This document shows positions 40,030 through 50,315 of a DNA stretch of 64,000 nt, piece after piece (position 1 is the stretch's first letter; each line of letters starts with the position of its first letter). A program made the position numbers and the translations under genes. Origin of the DNA: a virus; the IMG/VR virus record IMGVR_UViG_3300044823_000365, positions 1-64,000 of that record. The stretch is one strand, 5' to 3'. Under the pieces are notes generated by a model, which saw only the letters and a list, made by a program, of their open reading frames with translations, searched no databases and was not told the DNA's origin.

Positions 40030-43000
40030 TTACGACAGGCTCACGATTCGCTGCGGCAGGTGCGGCTCGTAGATGAATGTGTCCGATGCCATCGCCCGAC
40101 CGACGCAAATGATCCATTGGACCGGACCTACACTAGCATCAGGCGAGCCCGTTATCAATGATGAGTAGTCTTGGGTTAAAATTCCACCTTTACCAACATA
40201 AAGCAGCCCGCCGACCGTGAAGCTCGCCCCGGCGGCTTGAAACGCCCCGCCGTAGGTGGTGCCGCATTCCGCGGTGCCGCCCGCGGAAACCGCGGTCAGG
40301 GTCGCCCCATCGACGAACGGGAAAAGGACCGTGCCGCTGTTCGCCACGCCCGTGGTCTCCGGGGTTGGCGGATAGTCCGTGGGCGGGGAGTCCGTGTAGG
40401 CGAAGTTCGCCGTGAACTGGGTGGGGCTGGCGGTAACAATTACGGCCGACTGCCCGTTGAGGAACGCCGCCCCGGTAAGCCCGTAGAAGAAAGCGGTCTG
40501 CCCGGCTGTGAAGCTGTTAATGCAAGTGACCGTCAGGACATCGCTTATCACCGAGACTTCGGTGATCGGGGCGGTGAGGTGCCCCCGCACGATTGTGGGG
40601 TCGATGGGGGCGATCCCGCCGTCCGGCTGGATGCTGAAGGCCGTCAGCGCCGACATGCTGCCATCCGCCGTGAATTGCTTGGTGTTGTTCGTCGCGCTTG
40701 ACGGCACCTGCAAGGAGGGAGCCGCAGGCCCGGATTGGATCATGGTGAACGAGCTTCCCGCCCCTACTGTCTCCGTCGAGGAGAACGAATGGCTCGCGAT
40801 GACCTGCACCACGTCTCCCTCGGCGAAGTTGCCGTAGCCCGTGAACGACTGGCTGATCGGAGGCGTAAAGGACGGATCGGTGGACTCGGTCAGGATAGCC
40901 ACGCTGTTTTGCAGCACGGTCACCGTGTAGAGTTCTCCTGAGTCCGTGCCCTCCCAATTGAGCGTCCCGGCGTAGGTGTATTCCCCGGTCGCCCGGATCG
41001 TGAAGGTGGTCTGGTTGGTCACATTGCCCGTGAGGTCGAAGTCCGCTTGGTCGAAAGCCACGGGGACGCCGGGAGAGCCCGCAGGCACGACCGTGGCGAC
41101 GGACACCGACTCGACCGCGAAGCCAAGCTGCTGCGCCAGCGCCAACAGGCTGTTGGCGGTATTGATCTGATCATTGATCGCGTTGACTGCCTGTTGCTGA
41201 TATTGCATGAGCGCGGCGTAGCTGATGTTCGTCCGCAGCATGGCCATCTGCACGGGAATCGGCTGCCCTTGTACATCCGGACGGGCTAGGAACGCGTTCG
41301 GGTCGAAATTGATGCCGGACCACCCGCTCGCCCCGGCTCCCGGCGCGCTGTCGTTCGCGTAGGTGACAACAGGGGCTACAGGAATGGCGAGCAACGGCGT
41401 GCCGGGCGTCCAAGCACGGTTGCGGATCGCCACATCCGCTTTCAGCGCCGTGTAGGCGGTCTGGTCCCCGAGGGGATTCAGCGCCCCGTTCAGCGTCCCG
41501 AAATAGGTGACGGCGAATTGGACGAGGTAGGGGTCTTGCGCCAGCAGGGAGACCGTGTTGGTGTTGAAGTCCCGCCAGAACTGCGTGAAGCGGTCCACGA
41601 GGGTCGCTTGGGCGAACTGATCGTACACGAAACGGTTCCCGAGGCGCGGAGATTCGTACGTCACATCGTTCCGGATGTCCAAGGTTGCCTGCGCCACGAC
41701 CTCGTTGAAGATGGCGGCGATGGCGGTCGGGTATGTGCAAGGCGTCGGATATTCAGCGGTTCCCGTTCCAAGCGTGGCGGTAGTTGTGCTGGCGTAGTTG
41801 ACGCTGGTCGGTTTGTAGTCGAGGTCGGAGCCTGTCGTGCCGCTGAGGTAATTGGCATCCTGATAGGCATCCCACGTCTTGGACCTCGTGTAACCGAGCA
41901 AGGCGGCCTCCACGTAGGACAGCTTCCACAGGGTAAGCTGCTGCTGCGCGGTCGGCATCGCTTTCAGCGTGTCGGTGAACGGGATATCCTTCGGCGTATC
42001 GCTCACGCCGGTTCCGCCGAGCACGTTGTTCCACGGCACGGCGTTGGCCGCCAAGCTCGCCATGGACGGCTGGATGTACGTCGTGAACGCGTTCTGGTAT
42101 TGGGGCAGCCAATTGCCAGCGCGGCCGTTGCGGCAGATGTCGATGTAGAACAGCCATGCGGACGTGACATACGGATCAAAGCCGGAAGAAACTACGGAAT
42201 CGAGATTGATGTAGTGGATCAAATCCTTCTGAAGGTTCGGCTGCCGCACCAAGAGATTGGGATTGCTGTAATCCGCGTCGCCGGGCTCCACGGTGTTGCC
42301 GGTGAGCGACGGGACGATGCTCACGATATTGCTTTGGTACGTCTGCGCGGGCATCTGGTAATCCGAGATGATCGTGCTGGGATCGGGCACCGCGCCGATC
42401 ATGGAGGAATTCGGATTGAACGCCGGGCCGTAGACCGGGGTGGTTGTCGATTGCATCTGGGCGACATACAGCGGATCGGTCAAGCTCTGTCCCGCGGGCG
42501 GGACCGTCCCATCGAGGGGCGGAACGATTTGCTGCGTGCCGAGAGTGTTGCCGCTGTAGCCCGTAATGGACGCCGGGGGATTGGCCGCCGGGTTGCCGAG
42601 GTTGGGCAGCCCAAGACTGCATTGGCTGAACGAGAAGTTTGCGTTGAAATTCAGGTTGGGCTTGAGCGCCGCGAACGCCGCCAAGGAGGAGAAATTGAAG
42701 CCGTTCCAGTTGAACATGCCGTCCGGCAGCAAGTTCGGGAGCGACGGAAGCTTGGGCAGGTTCCAGTTGCAGACTTGGTTCAGCAGGAGCGCCAGCGAGT
42801 TCAGAACGGACTGCACCATCTTGAGGAGGTTCTGCTCCATCGCCGCGAGCAGGGCGATGTTCTGCGTGGTCGCTTGGACCAGCGCAACGACATCTTTCTG
42901 GAACTGGTTGACTTCCTGCAAGAAAGCGAGCGAGTCGGCGATGTACTTGAACTTGCGGGGATTGCGCTTAAGCTGCCCGTCCACGGCCAGCTTGTTCATG

Positions 43001-43221
43001 TCCGTGTAGGTCTTGATCTTGGCTAGGACAAGCTGCTGCTTCTGGAGCAGCCAGTGGTTGGCTTCCGCGATGTTCCGTTCCAGCCAGCGTCCGTCTTCCA
43101 GCGCTTTGTGGTAGTACTTCTCGATTGTGGGATCGCCGAGCGGGTTGTGCCGATTGATCGCGCCCTTGGCCGTGATCGGCCACATCAGCACGCTTGACGG
43201 AATGATGGGAGGGGTAGACAT
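40030..43221 (-). CDS. large virion structural protein, 1063 aa
   Basis: The N-terminal 180 residues are helical (EKYYHKALEDGRWLERNIAEANHWLL...QKDVVALVQATTQNIALLAAMEQNLLKMVQSVLNSLALLLNQVC), then Asn/Pro-rich, then an unusual low-complexity middle. The C-terminal 250 residues are beta modules, one matching the SFTAGQ...YGLTGAAFLNG...TQFTANF module of the J-type protein. It sits between the hub/spike cluster and the RlpA gene. Baseplate or tail-tip role is inferred from position. Start shares TAATG with the GIY-YIG stop. Confidence 0.6.
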   Translation of the reverse strand: MSTPPIIPSSVLMWPITAKGAINRHNPLGDPTIEKYYHKALEDGRWLERNIAEANHWLLQKQQLVLAKIKTYTDMNKLAVDGQLKRNPRKFKYIADSLAFLQEVNQFQKDVVALVQATTQNIALLAAMEQNLLKMVQSVLNSLALLLNQVCNWNLPKLPSLPNLLPDGMFNWNGFNFSSLAAFAALKPNLNFNANFSFSQCSLGLPNLGNPAANPPASITGYSGNTLGTQQIVPPLDGTVPPAGQSLTDPLYVAQMQSTTTPVYGPAFNPNSSMIGAVPDPSTIISDYQMPAQTYQSNIVSIVPSLTGNTVEPGDADYSNPNLLVRQPNLQKDLIHYINLDSVVSSGFDPYVTSAWLFYIDICRNGRAGNWLPQYQNAFTTYIQPSMASLAANAVPWNNVLGGTGVSDTPKDIPFTDTLKAMPTAQQQLTLWKLSYVEAALLGYTRSKTWDAYQDANYLSGTTGSDLDYKPTSVNYASTTTATLGTGTAEYPTPCTYPTAIAAIFNEVVAQATLDIRNDVTYESPRLGNRFVYDQFAQATLVDRFTQFWRDFNTNTVSLLAQDPYLVQFAVTYFGTLNGALNPLGDQTAYTALKADVAIRNRAWTPGTPLLAIPVAPVVTYANDSAPGAGASGWSGINFDPNAFLARPDVQGQPIPVQMAMLRTNISYAALMQYQQQAVNAINDQINTANSLLALAQQLGFAVESVSVATVVPAGSPGVPVAFDQADFDLTGNVTNQTTFTIRATGEYTYAGTLNWEGTDSGELYTVTVLQNSVAILTESTDPSFTPPISQSFTGYGNFAEGDVVQVIASHSFSSTETVGAGSSFTMIQSGPAAPSLQVPSSATNNTKQFTADGSMSALTAFSIQPDGGIAPIDPTIVRGHLTAPITEVSVISDVLTVTCINSFTAGQTAFFYGLTGAAFLNGQSAVIVTASPTQFTANFAYTDSPPTDYPPTPETTGVANSGTVLFPFVDGATLTAVSAGGTAECGTTYGGAFQAAGASFTVGGLLYVGKGGILTQDYSSLITGSPDASVGPVQWIICVGRAMASDTFIYEPHLPQRIVSLS

Positions 43222-43997
43222 TAGCTGTTCTCCTTACAGCTTTGCCATCTACGTCGTGAAGCGCACGATTTAGAGCAATAAATTCTTCTATTACGCTCTT
43301 TGAATTTTATGAAGAATGTCTTCATGCAAGTCGGGCATGTTTTTTCAAGGAGCGGTTTACTCTTGGCTTTTTTGGAGGCGCTAATTCGTTGTGCCCGTAA
43401 CAAGCGGGCTCCGCAATTAGTTGGGTCGTGATGCCATCGTAAGGCCCGCTTAGACTGCCCTTGTTTCCACTGTTCGGTATGTTCTATTGGGGAATGTGTC
43501 AATCTCCATGCTTGAGCCACCTTCCTGTTTTCCTTTGCAGACGATGTAGCAAAAGCGAGAGCGTGTTTCTTGCGATTCTCCGGATTTGCAAACCTCTTTC
43601 GTTGGGCGGCCGAAACATTGGTTTTAGTACTTGGACGATTCATAATTATTTTCATCAGCCCACTCATTTTCAAACAATGCTCCGAAGAATAGGAGCCCCC
43701 AACCCCGCCATCACGAATGTTATACCCGACAACCGGATTCTGACTGGCTGTAGCCTTAACAAGCAGTTTTTCGTGGGCGCAAATTTCCACATCAGTCTGT
43801 CCTTGGAAGAGCGGATGAATCGACCAAACTGTGGAGGGATATTTCTGCATCGCCGCAAAAAGGCGAGAACGTCCTCGGTATTTTTCGGTCTGAGCACACC
43901 AAACCTTTTCTCGAAGATACTTGTCCAAATCCGACCTTATCGTCTTGCCTATATAAAGCTTTAGGTTTTGAGAGTTTACAATCGCGTAAACGAACAT
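43221..43997 (-). CDS. GIY-YIG homing endonuclease, 258 aa
   Basis: Start MFVYAIVNSQNLKLYIGKT at 43997 is preferred (AGGAG upstream, family-like start). Further motifs: LFAAMQKYPSTVWSIHPLF, the Glu in ICAHEKLLVKA, and GYNIRDGGVGG. Basic NUMOD-type repeats follow, and the C-terminus has a small zinc finger (CPTCMKTFFIKFKERNRRIYCSKSC). The stop overlaps the ATG of the structural gene 40030-43221. AT-rich relative to both sides. Confidence 0.85.
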   Translation of the reverse strand: MFVYAIVNSQNLKLYIGKTIRSDLDKYLREKVWCAQTEKYRGRSRLFAAMQKYPSTVWSIHPLFQGQTDVEICAHEKLLVKATASQNPVVGYNIRDGGVGGSYSSEHCLKMSGLMKIIMNRPSTKTNVSAAQRKRFANPENRKKHALAFATSSAKENRKVAQAWRLTHSPIEHTEQWKQGQSKRALRWHHDPTNCGARLLRAQRISASKKAKSKPLLEKTCPTCMKTFFIKFKERNRRIYCSKSCASRRRWQSCKENS

Positions 43998-44101
43998 GCC
44001 AGAAACACACTCCTGTAAGTGCTTTTGGTGGTTCAAAAAGTGGAGGCTGCTGTTTTTCCGGTTTGCTGGAAATATACTGTATCATGTTCATATGTTTGAT
44101 A

Positions 44102-46477
44102 CTAGCTGTTTTCATCGCCGGGAACGGGTTGCTGAGAGCCTTGATTTGAAACAATATCCGGTGCCTCGATGGTGTGCCGCACAAGGGACATCTCGATGGA
44201 CTTCTGCTGCGTGAAAATCTTGTCCACCTTGGTGACGTGCCGCCAATTGGTGCATTCGGTGATGAAATCGCCCGTGCAGTTGTATTGGAGGTTCCCCTTG
44301 TGGGTGATGTCGATGTCGCCCTCAAGCTCTATGCGCAACGCCTTGTACTGCTTGTTCGGCCTTATGACGATCTCGCAGCCGCCGAGCAACGTAGCTGTGA
44401 CCGAGCGCCCCTGCTTGTCAGCGCCAATGACTGCGACCAATCCGCCGTCCGTGTCGAGCAAAATGGATTGGCCGGAAACCGGGTTCGACCCTACGCGCAC
44501 AAGGATGTCCCGTGTGGAATGCAGGTCGAGAGACAGCCCGTGCTGGTCCATCGCCGTGTTGCCTGTAGTGCTGGGATCGCTCGGGACTGGCGTGCCGCTC
44601 CACGCGGCCGTGTTGAACGGAAGCATGTTGAGAGTCGGCTGCCCCGCTACCGTAAGGTTGTTGAAAGCATAGATGCTGTCGCCAGCGCCATAGTTGGGGC
44701 GTCCCGGCGAATAGGCGTCCTTGCGACTTGTATCGCCCACAGCGTAAGCCGTTTTGCCCGGGCCATCCTGATAGCCGTTTATGAGATGGCGGCGTTTGGC
44801 GGCGGGGTTCCTAGCGCCGAGGCGCACGGCGGCGGAGCCGTCGAGCGCAGCGCGAAGCGAGACATTCTCCGCTCCTGTCTTGTTGTAGCCCTGCGTGTCC
44901 ACGCCGGAGTCTCCGGGCTTCAGCTTGACGCCGCTGGCGGTCCAGTACTGGAGCGTGCGCGCAGCGGGGGCATCGCTCTTGCTTCGGATTTGCGTCTGCA
45001 CCGTGCGGCGGGCGTTCGGCAATCCCGTATCGTCCGCGCCGAGCCGGATCACGGCCTGACCCAACGCCTGAACATCCAACGCCTCTTCCTCGTCGCGGTT
45101 CTTGCCGACGACCAGCTTGGCCGATCCCACGAGATGGGCTTCCAAGGAGCGCCCGGCTCCGTGCGGGTGCTCGTAATTTCCGGCCAAGGGGATATTTTCC
45201 TTCGGCAGCGTCGAGCCGATCTCGAAGCTCGTGAAGCCTTCCTTGGTCACGTCCAAGCGGGTCGTGTTGTACTCGTAGGGGAAGCGGATCGCCATGCAGG
45301 AGGCGGCCAAGCGCGCTTCGGCATGGTCTGCGGAATCAACCACGGGGAAATACGCCGACTCCACGTCCGCTCCGAAGCGTCCGTTAGCTGAGGTGCTGTT
45401 AGGACTGATGAACAGGCTCGGCTTGAGGACCTTGCCGTATGTCAGCTTGTCGAAGCGGTTGTACCCGACCAGCGTGCCCGCCGCTTTTTCGAGGATGAAA
45501 GCCCGCCGTGCCGGGGTCACGCCTTCTGCCAATGCGGGGCCTACCGGCTTTTGGCTGGTGTCGTCCGGGTGGTCCCAGCCCTGCATGACCGTGAAAGTTT
45601 CGCTGTCGTACGCCACTTGGCCGCTGGGGCTGACGACCGTGGTACGACCCCACGGATCGGCATTCGTGCCGAGGATCGTGTCCTGCAAGTCCGTCTGGAT
45701 GGTTTCTATCGGCGGAACGTAATCCAGCGAGTATTCCTGCACCAGCTCGGTGTTTTCCGCGAACGGGATCACGTCCTGCTTGCCGCTGACATAGCGATCC
45801 GACGGCTGCGCGCCGGGCTGCAAGTAGGCGATATATTCTTGAGAGCCGTCCGGAAGGGTGACAGGTGCCAAACCGGGCGCATTCGGGCGATTGATCGGGC
45901 CTTGGTACGACAAGCCGCCGCCGGTCACCGTGACTTTGCGTGCGGCTATCTGCGTCCAGGTGCGGCGGTCGGTGTCGAGCTTGTCCCTGCTGAAGTCCGA
46001 GCCCAATCGGTCCCAGCCCTGGTCGATCTTTTCCGAGTAGCCCCCGGTGAACGACGATGTCTTCTGCCCCGGAAACGCCTTGCGGTACGTGCCGCGGAGG
46101 CGGTCGCTGTATCCCTGAAGCTCCGAGCCCTCGACGAAACGCTGGGAGATGGCGTCCATGTGCCGTATCGTGTCGCTGTTCACCCAGCTTAGGATAACGG
46201 TGTCGCTGAAGCCGCCGGTATAGTCGATATTGGCAGCCACGCACACGGAGGATTGCTCCGGCATGTACACCTCGCCGCCTGTCGCCGAAGAAGACGAGGC
46301 GGGGAACCACTGCACTTCCTTGTAGATGATCGCGGTGCCGACTTCTTCAAGGGTCAGGACATGCCGCTCATAGTCCACTGTGAGGACGCGCGCGATGAAC
46401 GGCTTGAACTTGACATCGTCGCGCCGCCTGTCCACCAGCGATTCCCTGTAGAGTCTCCTGTTGTCCTCGACTATCAT
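44102..46477 (-). CDS. baseplate central spike-like protein, 791 aa
   Basis: The N-terminal stretch (KPFIARVLTVDYERHVLTLEE...AIIYKEVQWFPASSSSATGGEVYMPEQSSVCVAAN) looks like the OB-fold that starts gp5/gpV-type spikes. The C-terminal 250 residues consist of repeated strands (LDLHSTRDILVRVGSNPVSGQSILLDTDGGLVAVIGAD, LEGDIDITHKGNLQYNCTGDF), which fit the intertwined beta-helix of membrane-piercing spikes. The next upstream gene is the hub-like protein, supporting the assignment. Stop is TAG; reading through would add about 22 residues. Confidence 0.65.
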   Translation of the reverse strand: MIVEDNRRLYRESLVDRRRDDVKFKPFIARVLTVDYERHVLTLEEVGTAIIYKEVQWFPASSSSATGGEVYMPEQSSVCVAANIDYTGGFSDTVILSWVNSDTIRHMDAISQRFVEGSELQGYSDRLRGTYRKAFPGQKTSSFTGGYSEKIDQGWDRLGSDFSRDKLDTDRRTWTQIAARKVTVTGGGLSYQGPINRPNAPGLAPVTLPDGSQEYIAYLQPGAQPSDRYVSGKQDVIPFAENTELVQEYSLDYVPPIETIQTDLQDTILGTNADPWGRTTVVSPSGQVAYDSETFTVMQGWDHPDDTSQKPVGPALAEGVTPARRAFILEKAAGTLVGYNRFDKLTYGKVLKPSLFISPNSTSANGRFGADVESAYFPVVDSADHAEARLAASCMAIRFPYEYNTTRLDVTKEGFTSFEIGSTLPKENIPLAGNYEHPHGAGRSLEAHLVGSAKLVVGKNRDEEEALDVQALGQAVIRLGADDTGLPNARRTVQTQIRSKSDAPAARTLQYWTASGVKLKPGDSGVDTQGYNKTGAENVSLRAALDGSAAVRLGARNPAAKRRHLINGYQDGPGKTAYAVGDTSRKDAYSPGRPNYGAGDSIYAFNNLTVAGQPTLNMLPFNTAAWSGTPVPSDPSTTGNTAMDQHGLSLDLHSTRDILVRVGSNPVSGQSILLDTDGGLVAVIGADKQGRSVTATLLGGCEIVIRPNKQYKALRIELEGDIDITHKGNLQYNCTGDFITECTNWRHVTKVDKIFTQQKSIEMSLVRHTIEAPDIVSNQGSQQPVPGDENS

Positions 46478-49185
46478 TAATCGTCCGCTCCCTTGAACTG
46501 GTCAAGCTCCGTCGAAGTGTTCGGCGTTGCACCAGCCCCCGGCGCAATTGTCGGGGGCGTGTTGGCGAACTGGGCCGCCGTCTTGCCCGGCCCGGCTCCG
46601 GCCGCTGGCGAAGGCGGCGTTGAGTTTATATTCTGCATCACTTGACGGGCATTCTTGACCGGAGAGACCGCCCCAGTTACTAATACGTCGATCAATTGAT
46701 TCCCGGCATTTTGTGTCTGGCTTGCTAGCGATGCATCAAGCTGCCCCTGTATGTCGGGCTGCATAGTATTGAGCAGTTGCGTATCGTTGCTGGTCTGGCT
46801 GCCGGAATAATCGAGGACTATCACCGTATCCGTGTCCGCTTCGTTCTGTATCTGGGCCAAGGCGCTGATAAGCTGGCTGGACGGACTCGACGTGGCCGTA
46901 GGCGTGCCGAGGCCCGCGAACAGGAAGGAGTTAGTGGCGTTCAGGACATTGATGTCCTGCTGGCTCTCCTGTGCGTTTCCGCTCACATCAGTAGGTTGGG
47001 CGACGTAACCCAGTTCCGTGACATCCTTGATAACCGTGCGGAGGTCTTTGTAGCGGCCCCACGGGAAAGGAGCCAGTACTTCGTATCCCTTGCCGTCCGT
47101 GTACGGGATGACGCTGCTTGTGCCGCCGTCGCCTCCCCAAACGTCCCTGAAATACTGATTGTCTACAAGCCGCGCATTGACATAATACGAAGTGTCCTGC
47201 TTCACGACATAGCTGGCGCTTGCTGTGTCGGGCTGGAAAACCCAAGTCGAAGCGAGGCGCTGCGAGGTCAAGGTCCGCAGGATATAGTCATCGGCAGTCG
47301 GCTGCACTTCCGGCGTAGCGGGCAGGGAGCCCGGCTGGTTCGTGGGTATAGCGGGGGAATCCTGGGACTGGCTGCCGCTGGATGTGCCGCCTTGCGCGAG
47401 CGAGGCAAAATAGCTCTGGTAAAACTGGAGGCTGTTTCCGGGGGACTGCTCGGGATTCGGGCCTGTCGAAGCGTTCGAAGAGTTGTCCTTTGTCCATTGG
47501 TACACAAGATTCGGGGCGCTGTAGAAATACGTGTAGGGCGCTCCGTTGGAATCCGTCGCCTGCGCGGGGATCAAAACCCTGCGGCGGATAGAGTCGCACA
47601 TGATTGTCATGGTGGCGTTGCCGCCCACCTGGTACTGGATGCTGAGGCTCTTGACGTACCCGTAGAAATCCTTGTGCGGGAAATAGATCGGAAACCCGAG
47701 CTTCAGTTCCGGGCGCAACGGTATAGTAACCGTGTAGGTGCGGTACCCGCGATTGGCCCTGACAGTCTCCACCACGGCATGGATGCTGAGAGCTAGCTTG
47801 TCATCCCCGATCCATGGCACCTTGATCGTGGGCTCCTCGCGCAGCCCGAATTTCTTGAGCTTGTCGATGTCGATCCATTCGCCCACGGAAAGAAGCACAT
47901 CGTTATACGCAATCTGCATGCCGGGATTGAAGTTCCCCATGCAGGTCACGCGGGTTTTACGGATTGCCGCTTGGTCCTCCGTCTCGTTTTCCGTGAGGAT
48001 TTCGGACAAGAAAACAACAAACGGATTGGTCTGCTCCTGGATTTCCGTCAGGGGATTAGAGGCGCTGGAATATGCATCTCCGGACCCTTGCGCGGTTTGC
48101 GAAGTTTTTTGATTCATCGGACCAAGGTTTGTCACGTCAAGGTTGTACAGAGGCGGCTTGATGATGATCTTGCCGTCCACGTCCTGATAGCCCTCAAACT
48201 CTATGGCTTGGATGAGTTGGCGGATGTTCTCCAGCCGAGACACGATCTTGTTGTTGAATTGATTAAAGCCGGTCATCGTCGCGTCCGGATGGTATCCCCT
48301 GATCATGCCGTAGTATATGTCCGCCTGCTGGTCGGGCGTAGCCTTTGTCGGCGACGCTACCGACTGCGCCGGAAGCGTGTTCTTCGCCCTGCTGTTTATG
48401 ACATCGGAAAGTTTCACCTGCGATTTGTCGAGGACATCCTTGTACGAAACCCCGTAAATGTGGACATCCTTGGCAATGCCCGACAAAATCGCCTGCCACT
48501 TGGCGATGTAACCGGCGGAGACCGCCGCAGAGTATCTGTCGGACTGGAGGGACGGCGAGTCCTGGTTCAAGTTAGTTTGCTGGAATCCCGCCGTGTTGAG
48601 CCCGTAGACGAACATCGCCGCGAGGATCAAATAGGGGTTTTTGAAAGCGAAGATGGTGCTCCAGTTTACAGCCTCCACATGGCTGTCTATCGCGGTCTGT
48701 ATGGAGGGGCTCAAGTTGATCTGCATCAATTCTAGGAAGTGCAGCGTGCCGTGGCACTGCACGGATATCTCAAGGAGTCTGCCGTTGTCCGAATATCCGA
48801 TATGCGATACCAAGCCCTTGAAGACGCGGCGGTACACCGTGTCGCCGTTGCTGGCGAGAAAGTACCCCTTGGCAAAGATTTGCACCTCCATCATCGTCTG
48901 GATGAGGTTGTTGCCGCCCGGCATCATGTACAGGTTCTTCAGATAGTTGGGCACCTGAAGGCCGAAGGACGCCTGCGGAACCAAAGCCTCCGTGTCGTAC
49001 CCGGCATTGAACGAGGTCACATGGTCGTTGAAGTTCACGATGCTGTAGTGCGCTTTCGTGTTGGGATCGTCGATGAAATAATTCAGCAGGTAGGGCAGAC
49101 CCTCAAGGTACACGACAACATCGGGGGCGGTCTTGATTATTTCCCGCTCCTGCACCGTCTGCGAAATGTTGCGGATCGTCGACAT
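46477..49185 (-). CDS. baseplate hub-like protein, 902 aa
   Basis: VVYLEGLPYLLNYFIDDPNT...FNDHVTSFNAGYDTEALVPQASFGLQVPNYLKN and later KIIIKPPLYNLDV, then VETVRANRGYRTYTVTIPLRPELKLGFPIYFPHKDFYGYVKSLSIQYQVGGNATMTIMCDS match the general pattern of gp27/XkdQ-type hubs, in which a 'G.P......Y.v.s....y..GG..t' segment recurs. The C-terminal 250 residues are Gln/Thr/Pro-rich and probably flexible. Stops and starts overlap by TAATG at both ends. Confidence 0.65.
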   Translation of the reverse strand: MSTIRNISQTVQEREIIKTAPDVVVYLEGLPYLLNYFIDDPNTKAHYSIVNFNDHVTSFNAGYDTEALVPQASFGLQVPNYLKNLYMMPGGNNLIQTMMEVQIFAKGYFLASNGDTVYRRVFKGLVSHIGYSDNGRLLEISVQCHGTLHFLELMQINLSPSIQTAIDSHVEAVNWSTIFAFKNPYLILAAMFVYGLNTAGFQQTNLNQDSPSLQSDRYSAAVSAGYIAKWQAILSGIAKDVHIYGVSYKDVLDKSQVKLSDVINSRAKNTLPAQSVASPTKATPDQQADIYYGMIRGYHPDATMTGFNQFNNKIVSRLENIRQLIQAIEFEGYQDVDGKIIIKPPLYNLDVTNLGPMNQKTSQTAQGSGDAYSSASNPLTEIQEQTNPFVVFLSEILTENETEDQAAIRKTRVTCMGNFNPGMQIAYNDVLLSVGEWIDIDKLKKFGLREEPTIKVPWIGDDKLALSIHAVVETVRANRGYRTYTVTIPLRPELKLGFPIYFPHKDFYGYVKSLSIQYQVGGNATMTIMCDSIRRRVLIPAQATDSNGAPYTYFYSAPNLVYQWTKDNSSNASTGPNPEQSPGNSLQFYQSYFASLAQGGTSSGSQSQDSPAIPTNQPGSLPATPEVQPTADDYILRTLTSQRLASTWVFQPDTASASYVVKQDTSYYVNARLVDNQYFRDVWGGDGGTSSVIPYTDGKGYEVLAPFPWGRYKDLRTVIKDVTELGYVAQPTDVSGNAQESQQDINVLNATNSFLFAGLGTPTATSSPSSQLISALAQIQNEADTDTVIVLDYSGSQTSNDTQLLNTMQPDIQGQLDASLASQTQNAGNQLIDVLVTGAVSPVKNARQVMQNINSTPPSPAAGAGPGKTAAQFANTPPTIAPGAGATPNTSTELDQFKGADD

Positions 49186-50312
49186 TAGCCACCTCCGGTT
49201 GGTGGCGGGGGCGGAGACGTAGGAGCGAACAGCCCCGTCTGGTACACCGTATTCATTATGGGCGACGAATCCACCGTGGTCGTGTCAAGACTCGGCAGCA
49301 AAGCGTTCTGGGTCTCGACCTGTATCGCCGGAGACACAACCGTAGCCGATGGCTGTACTGGTTCAGGCTGGGTCGGAGGCAAGTACTGTGCCGGGGTAGC
49401 GGCGTTCGCCGGAATCCCCTGCGAGGAGCTAGCTGTCGAAGACAACCAAGCGGCGTAGGAATGCCCCCTTTGTACACCGCTCGAAAGCTGGTTCTGGTAC
49501 GGGGAGCCGCTGCGGAACCGCTCGATCCATGCTACGAATTGGATGTTGAACGACGCCAGCCACGGCTCGTCGGCGTTCTGGGTGATCGTCAGGGTGTCGA
49601 ACATGCCGAACCAGTCGAAGTTCCCGACGATAAGCTCCACGTCCGCGTGCATCTTGATCCTGCGGCGTGCAAAGTCCGCCGCCAGCGGACCCTCGGCTAC
49701 CTGCTCGCCCTCGAACCAGTAGCCGTTGTTCTCGAATACCATCTGAAGCTGCTCAAGGTTGCGGTACGATTCCGAGAATTGCTGGTACTTGTCCGTGATG
49801 CCGAAGGCGAAATACTGCCCGGCCGTCTTGCCGCTCAGGTTGACATTGACGGAGTCCTCGCCCCATACGCCGATCTGCCATCCGGCGCGGGTCATCGCCT
49901 GCCCGTCGAGGGTCGTGCGCGAAATTGCCACCTGCGCGGGATTGATGAGGAACCTGTACACCGCCGGGACGTTATTGCTAGTCTGCTGGTTCGCAGAGGT
50001 GGACCCCCGGTTCTGGAGCCGGATGATCACGTAGTCGATGTATGGCTCCATGGCCGCCGCGACGTAGAAGTCGCTTTGCTCAACAAGGGCTGTGCGTGTC
50101 GAGCCCGGAGCATACCCTTTCTGGTCCGGAGACTGCTGTCCACCGGCGGTCCATGCGCTCTGAAACTGGGTCGCCTCGCCCGCCGGGTTCACCGGGGTGG
50201 GGATGATCCGTTTCTCGCCGCGGATGGGAATCTGCGTGGGCGATACGGTAGCGTTGTCATTCACGCCGCTCGGCCTTACGTCGCTGATATCATTAGCGGG
50301 CTGGTTTGCCAT
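49185..50312 (-). CDS. baseplate/tail protein, 375 aa
   Basis: Central part: VYRFLINPAQVAISRTTLDGQAMTRAGWQIGVWGEDSVNVNLSGKTAGQYF, the 'FLINP...G...WG.d...i.lsGkTg' pattern of small baseplate proteins in contractile and siphophage tails, then SFNIQFVAWIERF. N- and C-termini are Pro/Gln-rich tails. The C-terminal half of the following SLT protein has the same domain, so they likely contact each other around the tail tube end. Confidence 0.65.
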   Translation of the reverse strand: MANQPANDISDVRPSGVNDNATVSPTQIPIRGEKRIIPTPVNPAGEATQFQSAWTAGGQQSPDQKGYAPGSTRTALVEQSDFYVAAAMEPYIDYVIIRLQNRGSTSANQQTSNNVPAVYRFLINPAQVAISRTTLDGQAMTRAGWQIGVWGEDSVNVNLSGKTAGQYFAFGITDKYQQFSESYRNLEQLQMVFENNGYWFEGEQVAEGPLAADFARRRIKMHADVELIVGNFDWFGMFDTLTITQNADEPWLASFNIQFVAWIERFRSGSPYQNQLSSGVQRGHSYAAWLSSTASSSQGIPANAATPAQYLPPTQPEPVQPSATVVSPAIQVETQNALLPSLDTTTVDSSPIMNTVYQTGLFAPTSPPPPPTGGG

Positions 50313-50315
50313 GGT

